From contig NZ_JAFBES010000005.1 in NCBI RefSeq assembly GCF_016908875.1, positions 180,313 through 244,312 of the forward strand: a DNA stretch of 64,000 nucleotides. Direction: 5' to 3'. Within the stretch, counting starts at the first letter, position 1; each line of letters opens with the position of its first letter. Below, one piece after another: positions 29,028 through 37,665 of the stretch. A program made the translations under genes and the position numbers. The notes under the pieces were generated by a model that was not told the DNA's origin, searched no databases, and saw nothing but the letters and a program-made list of their open reading frames with translations. Source of the DNA: Bacillus ectoiniformans (GTDB lineage Bacteria; Bacillota; Bacilli; Bacillales; Domibacillaceae).

Positions 29028-30338
29028 TTATTGTGCTTGAAAGTAAGAGTTTAACCCATTATAAATTCCATTGGACACAAGCTCCTGATAAGGAGTGGAA
29101 ATCACTGTCGCTTCTTCCCTTGGGTTGCTCAAGTATCCCAATTCGAGCAAAATAGAGGGCTGACTATTTTCTCGCAATACATGGTAATCACCCGTTCGAA
29201 TGCCTCGATCTGAGATAGGAAGAGAGCGGTCGAGTTCGTTATGAACATTGGAAGCTAGTTTTCTATGTTTGCCATTGTAATAGTAGGTAGTAAACCCTTT
29301 GGCGCTTGATTCAGTATGACTGTCATAATGAATGCTGATAAACGCGTCTGCCTCGTATAAAGAGGAAACCGCTACCCTTGATGGCAGAGATAAATAACTA
29401 TCTGCATTTCTAGTTAAAATCACATTTGCTCCTGATCTTTTGAGCTTTTGATAAAGCAATTGGGTCGTCTGCAATGTTAAATATTTCTCGAAGGTTCCTT
29501 TCGCACCGGTTGTTCCGCGGTCAATGCCGCCGTGTCCCGGGTCAAGCACGATAGTTTTGCCCCTTAAACCGGTTGCTGACTGGTTTGTAGCCGGCTTTTG
29601 TTGTTCTGCTTTCCCGTTTACAGTGACGATCCAGCTGGCTAAATAAGCTTCGCGCCCATCAGGCAGAGAGACTTTCAGCCATTTCCCTTCCCGGCTTACG
29701 ACCGGATAGCTTTCACCTTGCGATCCACGTGCAACAATAGATGATTCCATGGAAGGTTCTGAACGCAAATTCGTGCCGTTGTATAATAGAACGGCGTGTT
29801 CTGACCTTGAAGTGACCTGGTTTTTCACCTCTTGCTCGTTCTGGCTGCCGAGCCGTATGAACTGTTCGTGAACCCAGCCGTGATGGCCATGGAAATCAAT
29901 TCGTACCCAGTCGCCTTTATTTCCTGTTGCCGTTACCTGCTCGCCAATATGTAACTTACCCATAATGTCTGCTGAGAGGGATGGCTGATTGCGGACATTT
30001 AACCGATCAGCAATAATAGTTGCTGCCTTGGACTCACGCTTGTCCACTTGACTGTTAGAGGATGAGGTTTTAACAAGATAACCTGCGACCCAGCCTTTTT
30101 TGTTATTAGGTAATTGAATCTGGTACCAGTCATATTTTTCATCAAGAATCGTATAGCGTTCATTTCGTTTGGCTTTGCCGACGACACTTGAGTCCATGCT
30201 TGGTTCACTGCGAACATTGGCATTGCTGACGGAGATTTCAATGGTTCCTCCGGCGGCCTTTGCCCCGTGCAGCCCAGCAGGCATCAGACTGAATATAAGA
30301 GTAAAGATGATAAGTGCAAACATACTTTTCTTGTACAT
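29028..30338 (-). CDS. Secreted N-acetylmuramoyl-L-alanine amidase with three SH3b domains
   Basis: A 436-residue exported wall hydrolase. A signal peptide (about 1-29, ending AKA) is followed by three bacterial SH3 domains (about 32-90, 105-163 and 181-239), each with the NVRSEPS-type motif, for wall binding. An Amidase_3 domain (about 258-433) has zinc ligands in DPGHGG, an SIHYDSH segment and the catalytic glutamate in LELGYLSN. It resembles B. subtilis YrvJ, which has the same position but more SH3 repeats. It cuts the bond between muramic acid and the stem peptide. The start codon follows AGGCGGTGGG on the minus strand. Confidence 0.92.
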   Translation of the reverse strand: MYKKSMFALIIFTLIFSLMPAGLHGAKAAGGTIEISVSNANVRSEPSMDSSVVGKAKRNERYTILDEKYDWYQIQLPNNKKGWVAGYLVKTSSSNSQVDKRESKAATIIADRLNVRNQPSLSADIMGKLHIGEQVTATGNKGDWVRIDFHGHHGWVHEQFIRLGSQNEQEVKNQVTSRSEHAVLLYNGTNLRSEPSMESSIVARGSQGESYPVVSREGKWLKVSLPDGREAYLASWIVTVNGKAEQQKPATNQSATGLRGKTIVLDPGHGGIDRGTTGAKGTFEKYLTLQTTQLLYQKLKRSGANVILTRNADSYLSLPSRVAVSSLYEADAFISIHYDSHTESSAKGFTTYYYNGKHRKLASNVHNELDRSLPISDRGIRTGDYHVLRENSQPSILLELGYLSNPREEATVISTPYQELVSNGIYNGLNSYFQAQ

Positions 30339-30438
30339 AGCCCACCGCCTATTTAATTAGTGTGCCTGGAAGACTCTGTCCCAGGAAGTAACTTCAGCCT
30401 TATTTTAGCATTAAATTCTTGGTTTGACGTTTCTTTCC

Positions 30439-30458
30439 CTCGATTTTTAAAAATTGAG
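30439..30458. other. 20-bp near-perfect palindrome in the amidase/hisS gap
   Basis: Arms CTCGATTTTT and AAAAATTGAG differ at one position. It lies about 70 bp before the hisS leader promoter. Function unknown; it could be an operator or a bidirectional terminator. Confidence 0.35.
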
Positions 30459-30528
30459 AAAAAAGGAGGAAAACTTAGAAGATTTTGGCTGAAAATTGAT
30501 AGGGGTGAAAAAAGTTCGAAAAAGAAAC

Positions 30529-30557
30529 TTGAATGACTTGTAAAAATTCCTTATAAT
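30529..30557 (+). promoter_or_regulatory. Sigma-A promoter of hisS-aspS
   Basis: TTGAAT, a 17-base spacer, and TATAAT (30552-30557), directly upstream of the T-box leader. Confidence 0.8.
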
Positions 30558-30563
30558 ATGAAC

Positions 30564-30850
30564 ATTAGTTTTTCTTCAAACGACAACTTAAGATGCAACC
30601 GATGAGGGAGAAAAGTAGTTAAGATCCGTATGTAAAGAGAGGAAATGCCTTGGCTGAAAGCATTTCTGCATATCGCCTTAATGAACGAACACTCCTTAGG
30701 TTTTTCTCTGAAAGAGTATTTAAGTAGGAGAGAACGTGAACAGGCGTTAACTGGAAAAGTGAAAACTTGGCACAATCTGAGTTTTAACTAGGGTGGTACC
30801 ACGGGAATAAACAGCTCTCGTCCCTTGTCTATAGGGATGAGAGTTTTTTT
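30564..30850 (+). promoter_or_regulatory. T-box leader of hisS-aspS, specifier probably CAC (His)
   Basis: The T-box sequence GGGTGGTACCACGG is at 30791-30804, and the competing terminator (CTCTCGTCCCT/AGGGATGAGAG plus seven T) is at 30815-30850. Upstream, the stem I landmarks are an AGTA-type motif and the conserved GCCTTGGCTGAAAGC. The specifier candidate in the GAACGAACACT stretch is CAC at 30690-30692. Uncharged tRNA-His would favour the antiterminator and switch on both synthetase genes. Confidence 0.88.
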
Positions 30851-30911
30851 GTGCAAAAAAATGAGTCCCTAAGCTGTTTACATACTTATGAAGATATAAG
30901 GAGGATGCGAT

Positions 30912-32189
30912 ATGTCAGTGAAAATTCCGCGCGGCACACAGGATATTTTGCCAGGAACCGTTGAAAAGTGGCAGTATGTTGAAGCGATTGCGAAAAAAGT
31001 GTGTCAGAACTATCAATATCAAGAAATTAGAACACCGATCTTTGAACACACGGAATTATTTCAGCGAAGCGTGGGCGATACAACAGATATCGTACAAAAA
31101 GAAATGTATACATTTAATGACCGCGGTGAACGCAGTCTGACGCTTCGGCCTGAAGGAACAGCAGCTGTTGTCCGTTCCTTTGTGGAGAATAAAATGTTCG
31201 GCCAGCCGAACCAGCCGGTCAAGCTCTTTTACAATGGTCCAATGTTCCGCTATGAGCGCCCGCAATCCGGCCGATTCCGCCAATTTGTTCAGTTTGGCGT
31301 AGAAGCGATTGGCAGTGAAGATCCAGCGATTGATGCAGAAGTATTGGCGCTTGTCATGGATATCTACCAAGAGGCTGGTTTAAAGCAGATTGAACTAGTG
31401 GTCAATTCACTGGGTGACGCAGAGAGCCGTACTGCTCACCGCGAAGCTTTAGTGAATCACTTTGAACCAAGAATCGGTGAATTCTGTCAGGATTGCCAAA
31501 GCAGGCTCAAGAAAAATCCACTGCGCATTCTGGATTGTAAAAAGGACCGCGAGCATGAACTAATGAGTTCAGCGCCTTCGATTTTAGATTTCTTAAATGA
31601 TTACTCACGCACGTATTTCGAAAAGGTGCAGAAGTATTTAACGGACTTAAACATTCCATTTACTGTAGATCCTACACTTGTCCGCGGACTGGATTATTAT
31701 AATCACACCGCATTTGAAGTCATGAGCAAGGCAGAAGGGTTCGGCGCCATCACCACATTATGCGGAGGCGGACGTTATAACGGATTAGTCAGTCAAATGG
31801 GCGGGCCAGACGTGCCAGGCATTGGCTTTGCCTTCAGTATTGAACGTCTTCTTTCGGCTATTGAAGCAGAAGGCGTACAGCTGCCGATTGAGCAGCAATT
31901 AGACTGTTACCTCGTTTCCCTTGGCGATGAGGCGAAAGATTACACGGTCAAGCTTTTGCATCAGCTTAGAAAAGCGGGTATTGGAGCAGAAAGAGACTAT
32001 CAGGACCGAAAAATGAAGGCTCAGCTTAAATCCGCTGACCGTCTAAATGCTCGTTTTGTCGCTATTTTAGGAGAAGACGAATTGAACGCTGGCAAGATCA
32101 ATGTGAAGGATATGGAAAGCGGCGAACAAGAAGAAGTGCTGCTCGATCAATTCATAGAGACATTAAAAACAAAGATGGGGGCGAAATAA
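30912..32189 (+). CDS. hisS: Histidyl-tRNA synthetase
   Basis: A 425-residue class II synthetase. It has motif 1 ([18 protein letters not shown]), motif 2 ([15 protein letters not shown]), the histidine-specific loops [13 protein letters not shown] and CGGGRYNGL, motif 3 ([13 protein letters not shown]), and a C-terminal anticodon-binding domain (about 330-420). The start follows AAGGAGGATGCG. It is controlled by the T-box leader upstream and abuts aspS with no gap. Confidence 0.97.
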   Translation: MSVKIPRGTQDILPGTVEKWQYVEAIAKKVCQNYQYQEIRTPIFEHTELFQRSVGDTTDIVQKEMYTFNDRGERSLTLRPEGTAAVVRSFVENKMFGQPNQPVKLFYNGPMFRYERPQSGRFRQFVQFGVEAIGSEDPAIDAEVLALVMDIYQEAGLKQIELVVNSLGDAESRTAHREALVNHFEPRIGEFCQDCQSRLKKNPLRILDCKKDREHELMSSAPSILDFLNDYSRTYFEKVQKYLTDLNIPFTVDPTLVRGLDYYNHTAFEVMSKAEGFGAITTLCGGGRYNGLVSQMGGPDVPGIGFAFSIERLLSAIEAEGVQLPIEQQLDCYLVSLGDEAKDYTVKLLHQLRKAGIGAERDYQDRKMKAQLKSADRLNARFVAILGEDELNAGKINVKDMESGEQEEVLLDQFIETLKTKMGAK

Positions 32190-33965
32190 ATGTTTGGCAG
32201 ATCATATTACTGTGGACAGATCACAGAAAAGCAAATAGGCGAAGAAGTCACGTTAAAAGGATGGGTGCAGCGCCGAAGAGACCTTGGGGGATTAATTTTC
32301 ATTGATTTCCGCGATCGGACAGGCATCGTTCAAATCGTATTCAGCCCGGAACAATCTACAGAAGCATTAGCTGTGGCAGAAAAAGTCCGTAATGAGTATG
32401 TTTTAGACATTAAAGGAACAGTCATCGAGCGTGACCCGGGAACAGTGAACGAAAATATCGCGACTGGAAAAATCGAAGTTCACGTGACAGAAGTAACGAT
32501 TTTAAGCGAAGCAAAAAATCCTCCATTTATGGTAGAAGACCAAACAGAGGTGTCAGAAGAGAGCCGTCTAAAATACCGTTACTTAGATTTACGCCGTCCG
32601 GTCATGTACGAAACATTTAAAATGAGAAGTGACATTACGAAGACGATTCGTGACTATTTAGATGAAAACGGATTTTTAGATGTGGAAACACCAATCTTAA
32701 CGAAAAGCACGCCAGAAGGAGCACGTGACTATTTAGTGCCAAGCCGTGTGCATGATGGAGAGTTCTATGCGTTGCCGCAATCTCCGCAAATTTTCAAGCA
32801 GCTGCTGATGGTTTCAGGCTTTGACCGTTACTATCAAATTGCCCGCTGTTTCCGTGATGAGGATCTTCGTGCGGATCGCCAGCCGGAATTCACACAAATC
32901 GACATCGAAGCGAGCTTCATGAGCCAGGAAGACATTATGTCCATGACGGAAGAAATGCTGAAACGTGTCATGAAGCATGTGAAGTCAGTGGACATCACAG
33001 AAGCTTTCCCTAGAATGTCTTATGAAGAAGCGATGAGCCGCTATGGTTCAGACAAACCGGATACACGTTTTGGCATGGAGCTTGTAGATGTATCTGAGAT
33101 CGTGCAAAACTCTGGGTTCAAAGTGTTTGCCGGAGCGGTTGAAGCAGGCGGACAAGTGAAATTAATCAATGTAAAAGGCGGAGGAACAACATATTCGCGT
33201 AAAGATATTGACCACTTAACTGAATTCACTGCAGTATACGGAGCAAAAGGATTGGCTTGGCTGAAAGTAGAAGAAGATGGATTGAAAGGACCAATTGCCA
33301 AATTCTTTACAGAAGAAGAACAAGCTCAATTAATTGCTTCTGCAGAAGCGGAAACAAGCGATCTATTATTATTCGTTGCTGATAAAAAATCAGTCGTAGC
33401 TGATGCACTAGGTGCTCTTCGTCTGCGCCTTGGAAAAGAACTGGGCTTAATTGATGAAAACAAGTACAACTTCCTATGGGTGACTGACTGGCCATTGCTT
33501 GAGTATGATGAGAATGAAAAACGCTATTACGCGGCTCACCATCCATTTACGATGCCGGTTCGGGAAGAATTGTCATTGATCGATGAAGATCCGGCGAAAG
33601 TACATGCACAAGCCTATGACATCGTATTGAACGGTTATGAGCTTGGCGGAGGATCCATCCGTATTTTTGAGCGCGAAGTTCAAGAGAAAATGTTTGAACT
33701 GCTTGGCTTTACGCCTGAACAAGCGAAGGAACAATTCGGATTCTTGCTTGAAGCGTTTGAATATGGCACGCCGCCGCATGGTGGAATTGCGCTAGGACTA
33801 GACCGTATTGTAATGCTGCTGACTGGCCGCACGAACTTGCGTGACACCATTGCCTTCCCTAAAACAGCAAGTGCAAGCTGCCTGTTAACAAATGCGCCTG
33901 GAGAAGTCAGCGAAGCGCAGCTTGAGGAATTAAGTTTAGCGATCCGCGCAACAGCAAAAAAATAA
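32190..33965 (+). CDS. aspS: Aspartyl-tRNA synthetase
   Basis: A 591-residue class IIb synthetase. An N-terminal OB-fold anticodon domain (about 1-110) is followed by the catalytic core with motif 2 ([18 protein letters not shown]) and motif 3 ([13 protein letters not shown]). The bacterial insertion (GAD) domain, about 290-420, is present. The ATG immediately follows the hisS stop, so the two are translated from one mRNA. The 591-residue length matches B. subtilis AspS. Confidence 0.97.
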   Translation: MFGRSYYCGQITEKQIGEEVTLKGWVQRRRDLGGLIFIDFRDRTGIVQIVFSPEQSTEALAVAEKVRNEYVLDIKGTVIERDPGTVNENIATGKIEVHVTEVTILSEAKNPPFMVEDQTEVSEESRLKYRYLDLRRPVMYETFKMRSDITKTIRDYLDENGFLDVETPILTKSTPEGARDYLVPSRVHDGEFYALPQSPQIFKQLLMVSGFDRYYQIARCFRDEDLRADRQPEFTQIDIEASFMSQEDIMSMTEEMLKRVMKHVKSVDITEAFPRMSYEEAMSRYGSDKPDTRFGMELVDVSEIVQNSGFKVFAGAVEAGGQVKLINVKGGGTTYSRKDIDHLTEFTAVYGAKGLAWLKVEEDGLKGPIAKFFTEEEQAQLIASAEAETSDLLLFVADKKSVVADALGALRLRLGKELGLIDENKYNFLWVTDWPLLEYDENEKRYYAAHHPFTMPVREELSLIDEDPAKVHAQAYDIVLNGYELGGGSIRIFEREVQEKMFELLGFTPEQAKEQFGFLLEAFEYGTPPHGGIALGLDRIVMLLTGRTNLRDTIAFPKTASASCLLTNAPGEVSEAQLEELSLAIRATAKK

Positions 33966-33992
33966 AGTTGGAATTTTTAGATAACTTATCGG

Positions 33993-34021
33993 TTGAAATC
34001 AAAAAACGTATATGTTAAGAT
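33993..34021 (+). promoter_or_regulatory. Sigma-A promoter of 6S RNA
   Basis: TTGAAA (33993-33998), 17 bases, TAAGAT (34016-34021), just upstream of the 6S RNA 5' end. Confidence 0.8.
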
Positions 34022-34029
34022 GAATTCAA

Positions 34030-34228
34030 TGAAGGCGAGTCCTGATGTGTTCGTTTGATTCACTATCTGTTTTGACCGAACAATATATGTTACGGGAGTC
34101 CGAGTTTTTAAGCAGCGTACATGCCTCTTGCGAGAGGACTTACTAAGTTTAATGCAGGGCACCCACCTGCGGAGAGCGGGTTCAAAACATATAGATCCTT
34201 ACGACGGCACAATTGGGACTTGTCTGCT
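34030..34228 (+). ncRNA. ssrS: 6S RNA (6S-1 type)
   Basis: The sequence from AGTCCTGATGTGTTCG (34038) through ACGGGAGTCCGA, AAGCAGCGTACATGCC, TTTAATGCAGGGCACCCACC and GCGGAGAGCGGGTTC matches Bacillus 6S-1 RNA (BsrA) as I remember it. The location between aspS and tcdA is the same as in B. subtilis. The ends GAGTCC and GGGACTT can pair to close the long rod. It mimics an open promoter and binds sigma-A RNA polymerase. End points are approximate. Confidence 0.93.
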
Positions 34229-34238
34229 AACGAAATTA

Positions 34239-34272
34239 ACAGCAGCCTCTGATGATTCAGGGGCTGTTTTTG
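34239..34272 (+). terminator. Terminator of 6S RNA
   Basis: AACAGC(A)GCCTCTGA ... TCAGGGGCTGTT followed by TTTT; the primary transcript would end here before trimming. Confidence 0.8.
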
Positions 34273-34341
34273 TATGTTTGGGGAAATATGTGTGAGACTA
34301 GGTTATGGAACGGGCTTTGGATCCGGAAAAGAGGAAATTCG

Positions 34342-34947
34342 ATGTACAAAATGTCGATTGAAGATTATTCAACTGGAGTGAAAAGGGAGTATCTTTGTTC
34401 TAAAGACGAAGTGAAAATTTATTCACTTCTTCCAGTTGGTGAAGAGAGGCACCCGTTAGATGCAGTCCAAGAAAGCATATTTGACTTTATTATTAAAAGA
34501 GATAATTTTCCTGTTTATTTATATATAGAATCTAGCAAGAGGTTAGAGAGAGAGTTAACAGAGAATAACATATCGTACAAAATTATTTCTAGCAATGATG
34601 CGAAACATAAACAGAAGTCTGTTCCTCTTATGTGTTTGTATCAATTAAAAATCAATAACGATATAGAACTTTGTAGAATTGTAAAACAAACATTTGCAGA
34701 AGCGGTTGGGAATAACCTATATTTATTTAGTAGTGAAGAACATTTAGCATGGTTAGAAGCTAACCATGGTTATCGAAGTGCGCTTCCCTTATTGAATTTT
34801 GAATATCCCTCTGTTTACATATGGGTGGGATATGATGGGTTATTTTGGGAGTTGATTACTAACGAACCGAACCATGAGGATATAGAATCATGCGTTCGTG
34901 TATTATCTACAGATAAAATTCAATATCTTGCAGATGAAAATATATAA
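34342..34947 (+). CDS. Unrecognised orphan protein
   Basis: A 201-residue soluble protein without signal peptide or membrane helix. It starts MYKMSIEDYSTGVKREY and ends STDKIQYLADENI. There are few repeated or catalytic-looking motifs; the most striking stretch is aromatic (FEYPSVYIWVGYDGLFWEL). An upstream ORF extension to 34252 would cross the 6S terminator, while GAGGAAATTCG before the ATG at 34342 gives a sensible start. The coding sequence is visibly richer in A and T than its neighbours, and no such gene lies here in B. subtilis, so it may have been acquired. I see no obvious promoter. I do not assign a function. Confidence 0.6.
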   Translation: MYKMSIEDYSTGVKREYLCSKDEVKIYSLLPVGEERHPLDAVQESIFDFIIKRDNFPVYLYIESSKRLERELTENNISYKIISSNDAKHKQKSVPLMCLYQLKINNDIELCRIVKQTFAEAVGNNLYLFSSEEHLAWLEANHGYRSALPLLNFEYPSVYIWVGYDGLFWELITNEPNHEDIESCVRVLSTDKIQYLADENI

Positions 34948-35375
34948 TTTTTTAAATAATTGATAAGATTTCACGTGTGGTAATTACTCAGACCAAGCTG
35001 AATAGACCACGCTTTTTAGCGCAGCCAGCTCAACTGAACGTATAGGATTCTTCTAAATCTTCTGAAAGGGCATCCAGAAAGGACAGCCTTTGTTTGCACA
35101 CGGTCGATAAAAAAGAACGGGTCACCATGATGCAATCATGGGTGCCTTTTTCGTTTCGGAAGAGTCCTGAAATTTTTTCTTTCACTGCAGCCAGACGTAT
35201 AGGCAGCAACTTTGGAACTTGGACAGTAACCAGCTCCGGATATTTAATTTATTTGCCTATTTGCCCGTAGCTCCTGAACGAGTCCATTTTGCTTTTCGAT
35301 GTTGAAGAGTGTCTGATTTTCAAGTATGATAAATCCTATCGGAATTAATTAATAATAGACATGGAGTGAATATAC
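34948..35375 (+). other. Noncoding gap of about 430 bp with a terminator-like hairpin
   Basis: No ORF with a good start. A hairpin at about 35137-35172 (around CACCATGAT/ATCATGGGTG, with a bulge, then TTTTT) looks like a terminator, although no gene is visible in front of it. The nine bases ACGTATAGG occur twice (about 35038 and 35194), and GCAGCAACTTTGG near 35205 resembles one unit of the repeat tract at 6.3 kb. A small RNA or a decayed insertion are both possible. Confidence 0.4.
35302..35330 (+). promoter_or_regulatory. Sigma-A promoter of tcdA
   Basis: TTGAAG (35302-35307), 17 bases, TATGAT (35325-35330), 45 bp before the start codon. Confidence 0.8.
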
Positions 35376-36137
35376 ATGCTGCATCAATTTTCCCGCAATG
35401 AATTGGCGTTTGGAAAAGAAGGGTTAGAGTTATTGAAAAACAGCACGGTAGCTGTGCTTGGAATCGGAGGAGTTGGCTCTTTTTCTGCCGAAGCATTGGC
35501 GCGTTCCGGTGTTGGACGGCTTTTGCTTGTTGATAAAGATACCATCGATATTACGAATGTGAACCGGCAGCTGCCTGCGCTATTATCAACAGTTGGCGAG
35601 CCGAAAGCTGACGTCATGAAAGCCCGTATTGCCGACATTAATCCGGAATGTGAAGTCATTGCTTTAAAGATGTTCTATACAGAAGAAACGTATGAAGAAT
35701 TTTTTAGCTATGGGTTAGATTTTGTCGTGGATGCGTCTGATACGATTTCATATAAGATTCATTTAATGAAAGAGTGTTTATCACGAAATATCCCGATTAT
35801 TTCTAGTATGGGTGCGGCGAATAAAATGGATCCTACGCGTTTTCAGATTACAGACATTTCTAAAACGCATACGGACCCAATTGCCAAAGTCGTTCGCACG
35901 CGTCTTCGTAAAGAAGGGATACGCAAAGGCATTCCTGTAGTCTTCTCTGATGAAAGCCCGATTGTCATTCGTGAAGATGTGAGAAAAGTCGTTGGAAACG
36001 ATGAAGCTCAGATCCGAAAAGCAAAAATGCCGCCATCTTCCAACGCATTCGTACCTTCAACGTGCGGATTAATTATGGCCAGTTATGTCGTGAGAGAAAT
36101 ATTAAAAGACATTAAGCTAGAGCGAGTAAACGACTAA
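35376..36137 (+). CDS. tcdA: tRNA threonylcarbamoyladenosine dehydratase
   Basis: A 253-residue E1-like enzyme that uses ATP to cyclise t6A37 of tRNAs to ct6A. The adenylation domain starts with GIGGVGSFSAEALARSGVG (about residues 28-46), followed by LVDKDTIDITNVNRQ and the KADVMKARI segment; DASDTISYKI is the family form of the catalytic aspartate region. The start follows TGGAGTGAA. Its position after 6S RNA agrees with B. subtilis yrvM. Confidence 0.93.
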   Translation: MLHQFSRNELAFGKEGLELLKNSTVAVLGIGGVGSFSAEALARSGVGRLLLVDKDTIDITNVNRQLPALLSTVGEPKADVMKARIADINPECEVIALKMFYTEETYEEFFSYGLDFVVDASDTISYKIHLMKECLSRNIPIISSMGAANKMDPTRFQITDISKTHTDPIAKVVRTRLRKEGIRKGIPVVFSDESPIVIREDVRKVVGNDEAQIRKAKMPPSSNAFVPSTCGLIMASYVVREILKDIKLERVND

Positions 36138-36153
36138 TATCATATTAACCTTT

Positions 36154-36184
36154 GCTTTCCTGTTGATTCAGGAAAGCTTTTTTG
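36154..36184 (+). terminator. Terminator after tcdA
   Basis: GCTTTCCTG ... CAGGAAAGC stem of nine base pairs followed by TTTTTT. Confidence 0.9.
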
Positions 36185-36247
36185 TTTTTAGATGAATGCA
36201 CTTGAAGTTTGCGCTCTTTTGGTGCTGTTATTATCTTTCAGTTTAGG

Positions 36248-36392
36248 TTTAATGACCTTATCGTGGGGTTTTTTAACCTACACCAAGCATTTATTGACCT
36301 TCACTCCGTTTATTGGCCTTCACATGTCGTTTATTAACCGTCACCAGCCATTTATTACCCTTCGCCGATCATTTCTTCACCTTCATCTTTAC
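36248..36392 (+). repeat. Seven phased direct repeats, core TTTATTGACCTTCAC, period 21 bp
   Basis: Cores begin at 36248, 36269, 36290, 36309, 36330, 36351 and 36372 (21, 21, 19, 21, 21, 21), plus a partial copy near 36388. The first fifteen bases are conserved as TTTATT(G/A)(A/G)CCTTCAC and the last six vary. The tract lies between the tcdA terminator and the promoter of the ABC operon. The ORF across it merely reads the repeat. Confidence 0.88.
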
Positions 36393-36439
36393 AGACCATA
36401 TACTGCTCGCTCACTGAAAGATAAATTTTGGAAAACTCC

Positions 36440-36469
36440 TTGACGTGTATTCATGTCCTAGTGTACTAT
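36440..36469 (+). promoter_or_regulatory. Sigma-A promoter of the GntR/ABC operon
   Basis: TTGACG (36440-36445), 18 bases, TACTAT (36464-36469); the -10 box lies inside the palindromic operator. Confidence 0.7.
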
Positions 36470-36484
36470 TCAAATAGTACACTA
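36459..36484. promoter_or_regulatory. Perfect 26-bp palindrome, GntR (YtrA-type) operator
   Basis: Perfect twelve-base arms TAGTGTACTATT and AATAGTACACTA are separated by CA. They overlap the -10 box and start point of the operon that encodes a YtrA-type GntR regulator. The GTAC-containing dyad is of the kind such regulators bind. Confidence 0.8.
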
Positions 36485-36504
36485 ATACGCGGAGGGGATG
36501 CTTG

Positions 36505-37284
36505 ATGTTTAAGGGTCTGCTAATAAAAGATTACTTATTAATAAAGAACTATATGTGGGGATGGCTCGCTGCGGTTTTGGCTATTTATGCAGCCGGAATC
36601 AGCTTGATCATGTATAACGATGTGCTGGAAGTAATGTTTCCGTTTGTCTTGTTTCTGTATTTCCTCCACACCATTTTGCTGCCGGTTACAGGAATGATTT
36701 TATTAAAGGCAGAAGAGAAAGGGCAATATTGGCTGCATGGAACGGCGAATGGCTGGAAGCTTTTGCTTTCTAAGCTGCTCATTTCTTGTCTAGTATTTTT
36801 TGTTTCGCTTTTATTAATGGACGTATTAGCGCTGATTTCTGCAAATATTTCTTTTCCGAAAGAGCTGATGAACGGCAATCGTCTGCCGTTTAGTGAAGGT
36901 TTTTTTCTCAATGGCGCCATATTTATTGGGGCATTGTATTTCACGATGTGGGGATTGTTTTTCTGGGCATTTTATCATTCGTTGAATGGTCGGCCGGCAT
37001 TAAAGAAGATTCGCTGGCTGTTGATTGGCGCCATTTATTTTTCCGTAAGTTATATCGCGAGCCAGCTTACTAAGCTGCCATTGTTTCAAAATTGGTTTGC
37101 TGCGTGGACGGTTGACATTGTTGATGCAAGGGATGCAAGTACGCAAAGCTTCGGAGGACCGGGCCTGAGTTTTTCCATTGAAAATGGCGGGCTGCAAGTG
37201 TGGCCGCTGCTTTTAGCTATTGTATTTCAAGCGTTCTTGTTTCTCGCAGCCAGCTGGATGCTTGATCGAAAAGTAGAGGTGTAG
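36505..37284 (+). CDS. ABC-2-like membrane protein, first gene of the GntR/ABC operon
   Basis: A 259-residue protein with about six hydrophobic segments and no ATPase motifs. It resembles the permease-type subunits of YtrBC-like ABC systems: the N-terminus FKGLLIKDYLLIKNYMW is the typical amphipathic start, and KAEEKGQYWLHGTANGWKLLLSKLL is the loop seen in such proteins. A TTG at 36502 is also possible; the ATG at 36505 has better spacing from CGGAGGGGATG. It is the likely membrane partner of the first ATPase (37662-38375). Substrate unknown; relatives respond to cell-wall antibiotics. Confidence 0.7.
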   Translation: MFKGLLIKDYLLIKNYMWGWLAAVLAIYAAGISLIMYNDVLEVMFPFVLFLYFLHTILLPVTGMILLKAEEKGQYWLHGTANGWKLLLSKLLISCLVFFVSLLLMDVLALISANISFPKELMNGNRLPFSEGFFLNGAIFIGALYFTMWGLFFWAFYHSLNGRPALKKIRWLLIGAIYFSVSYIASQLTKLPLFQNWFAAWTVDIVDARDASTQSFGGPGLSFSIENGGLQVWPLLLAIVFQAFLFLAASWMLDRKVEV

Positions 37285-37287
37285 CAT

Positions 37288-37665
37288 ATGACAGAAGAAT
37301 TTAAAACATCCAAACCAATATACAGCCAAATCGCAGACCGGATTATTCACCAGTTTGTTCGCGGAGAAATTGAGCCAGGCGGGAAGCTTCCATCGGTTAG
37401 GGAAATGGCGATTCAGTCGGGTGTCAATCCGAATACGATTCAACGGACATACGCAGAGCTTGAAAGAATGGGAGTAGTGGAGACAAAAAGGGGGCAGGGG
37501 ACCTTTATGACGGAACAGGCGGACATGAAGAGAAAGCTTAGACGCGAGATTCAAAGAGAGATGATTGAGCTGTTCATTTCCAATATGCGTGGGATTGGCG
37601 CTAATGACGACGAGATTAAAGAAGCGGTGGAACAATGCTTAAAAGGAAGGGGGAGCGAAGTATGA
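37288..37665 (+). CDS. GntR-family regulator, YtrA subfamily
   Basis: A 125-residue regulator: an N-terminal winged helix (IYSQIADRIIHQFVRGEIEPGGKLPSVREMAIQSGVNPNTIQRTYAELERMGVVETKRGQGTF) plus a short C-terminal helical dimerisation segment of about 45 residues, diagnostic of the YtrA subfamily. It starts three bases after the membrane protein gene and its stop overlaps the next ATG. It most likely represses its own operon through the 26-bp palindrome at 36459. Confidence 0.9.
   Translation: MTEEFKTSKPIYSQIADRIIHQFVRGEIEPGGKLPSVREMAIQSGVNPNTIQRTYAELERMGVVETKRGQGTFMTEQADMKRKLRREIQREMIELFISNMRGIGANDDEIKEAVEQCLKGRGSEV

Noticed and set aside
34252..34341. Upstream extension of the orphan protein
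   Set aside because: It begins in the 6S RNA terminator and has no ribosome binding site.
34948..35375. Degraded transposase or pseudogene
   Set aside because: I read short fragments in several frames and found no recognisable family, so I report it only as a noncoding gap.
36192..36443. 83-codon ORF behind tcdA
   Set aside because: It reads the 21-bp repeat tract in one frame (period divisible by three) and runs into the promoter of the ABC operon.
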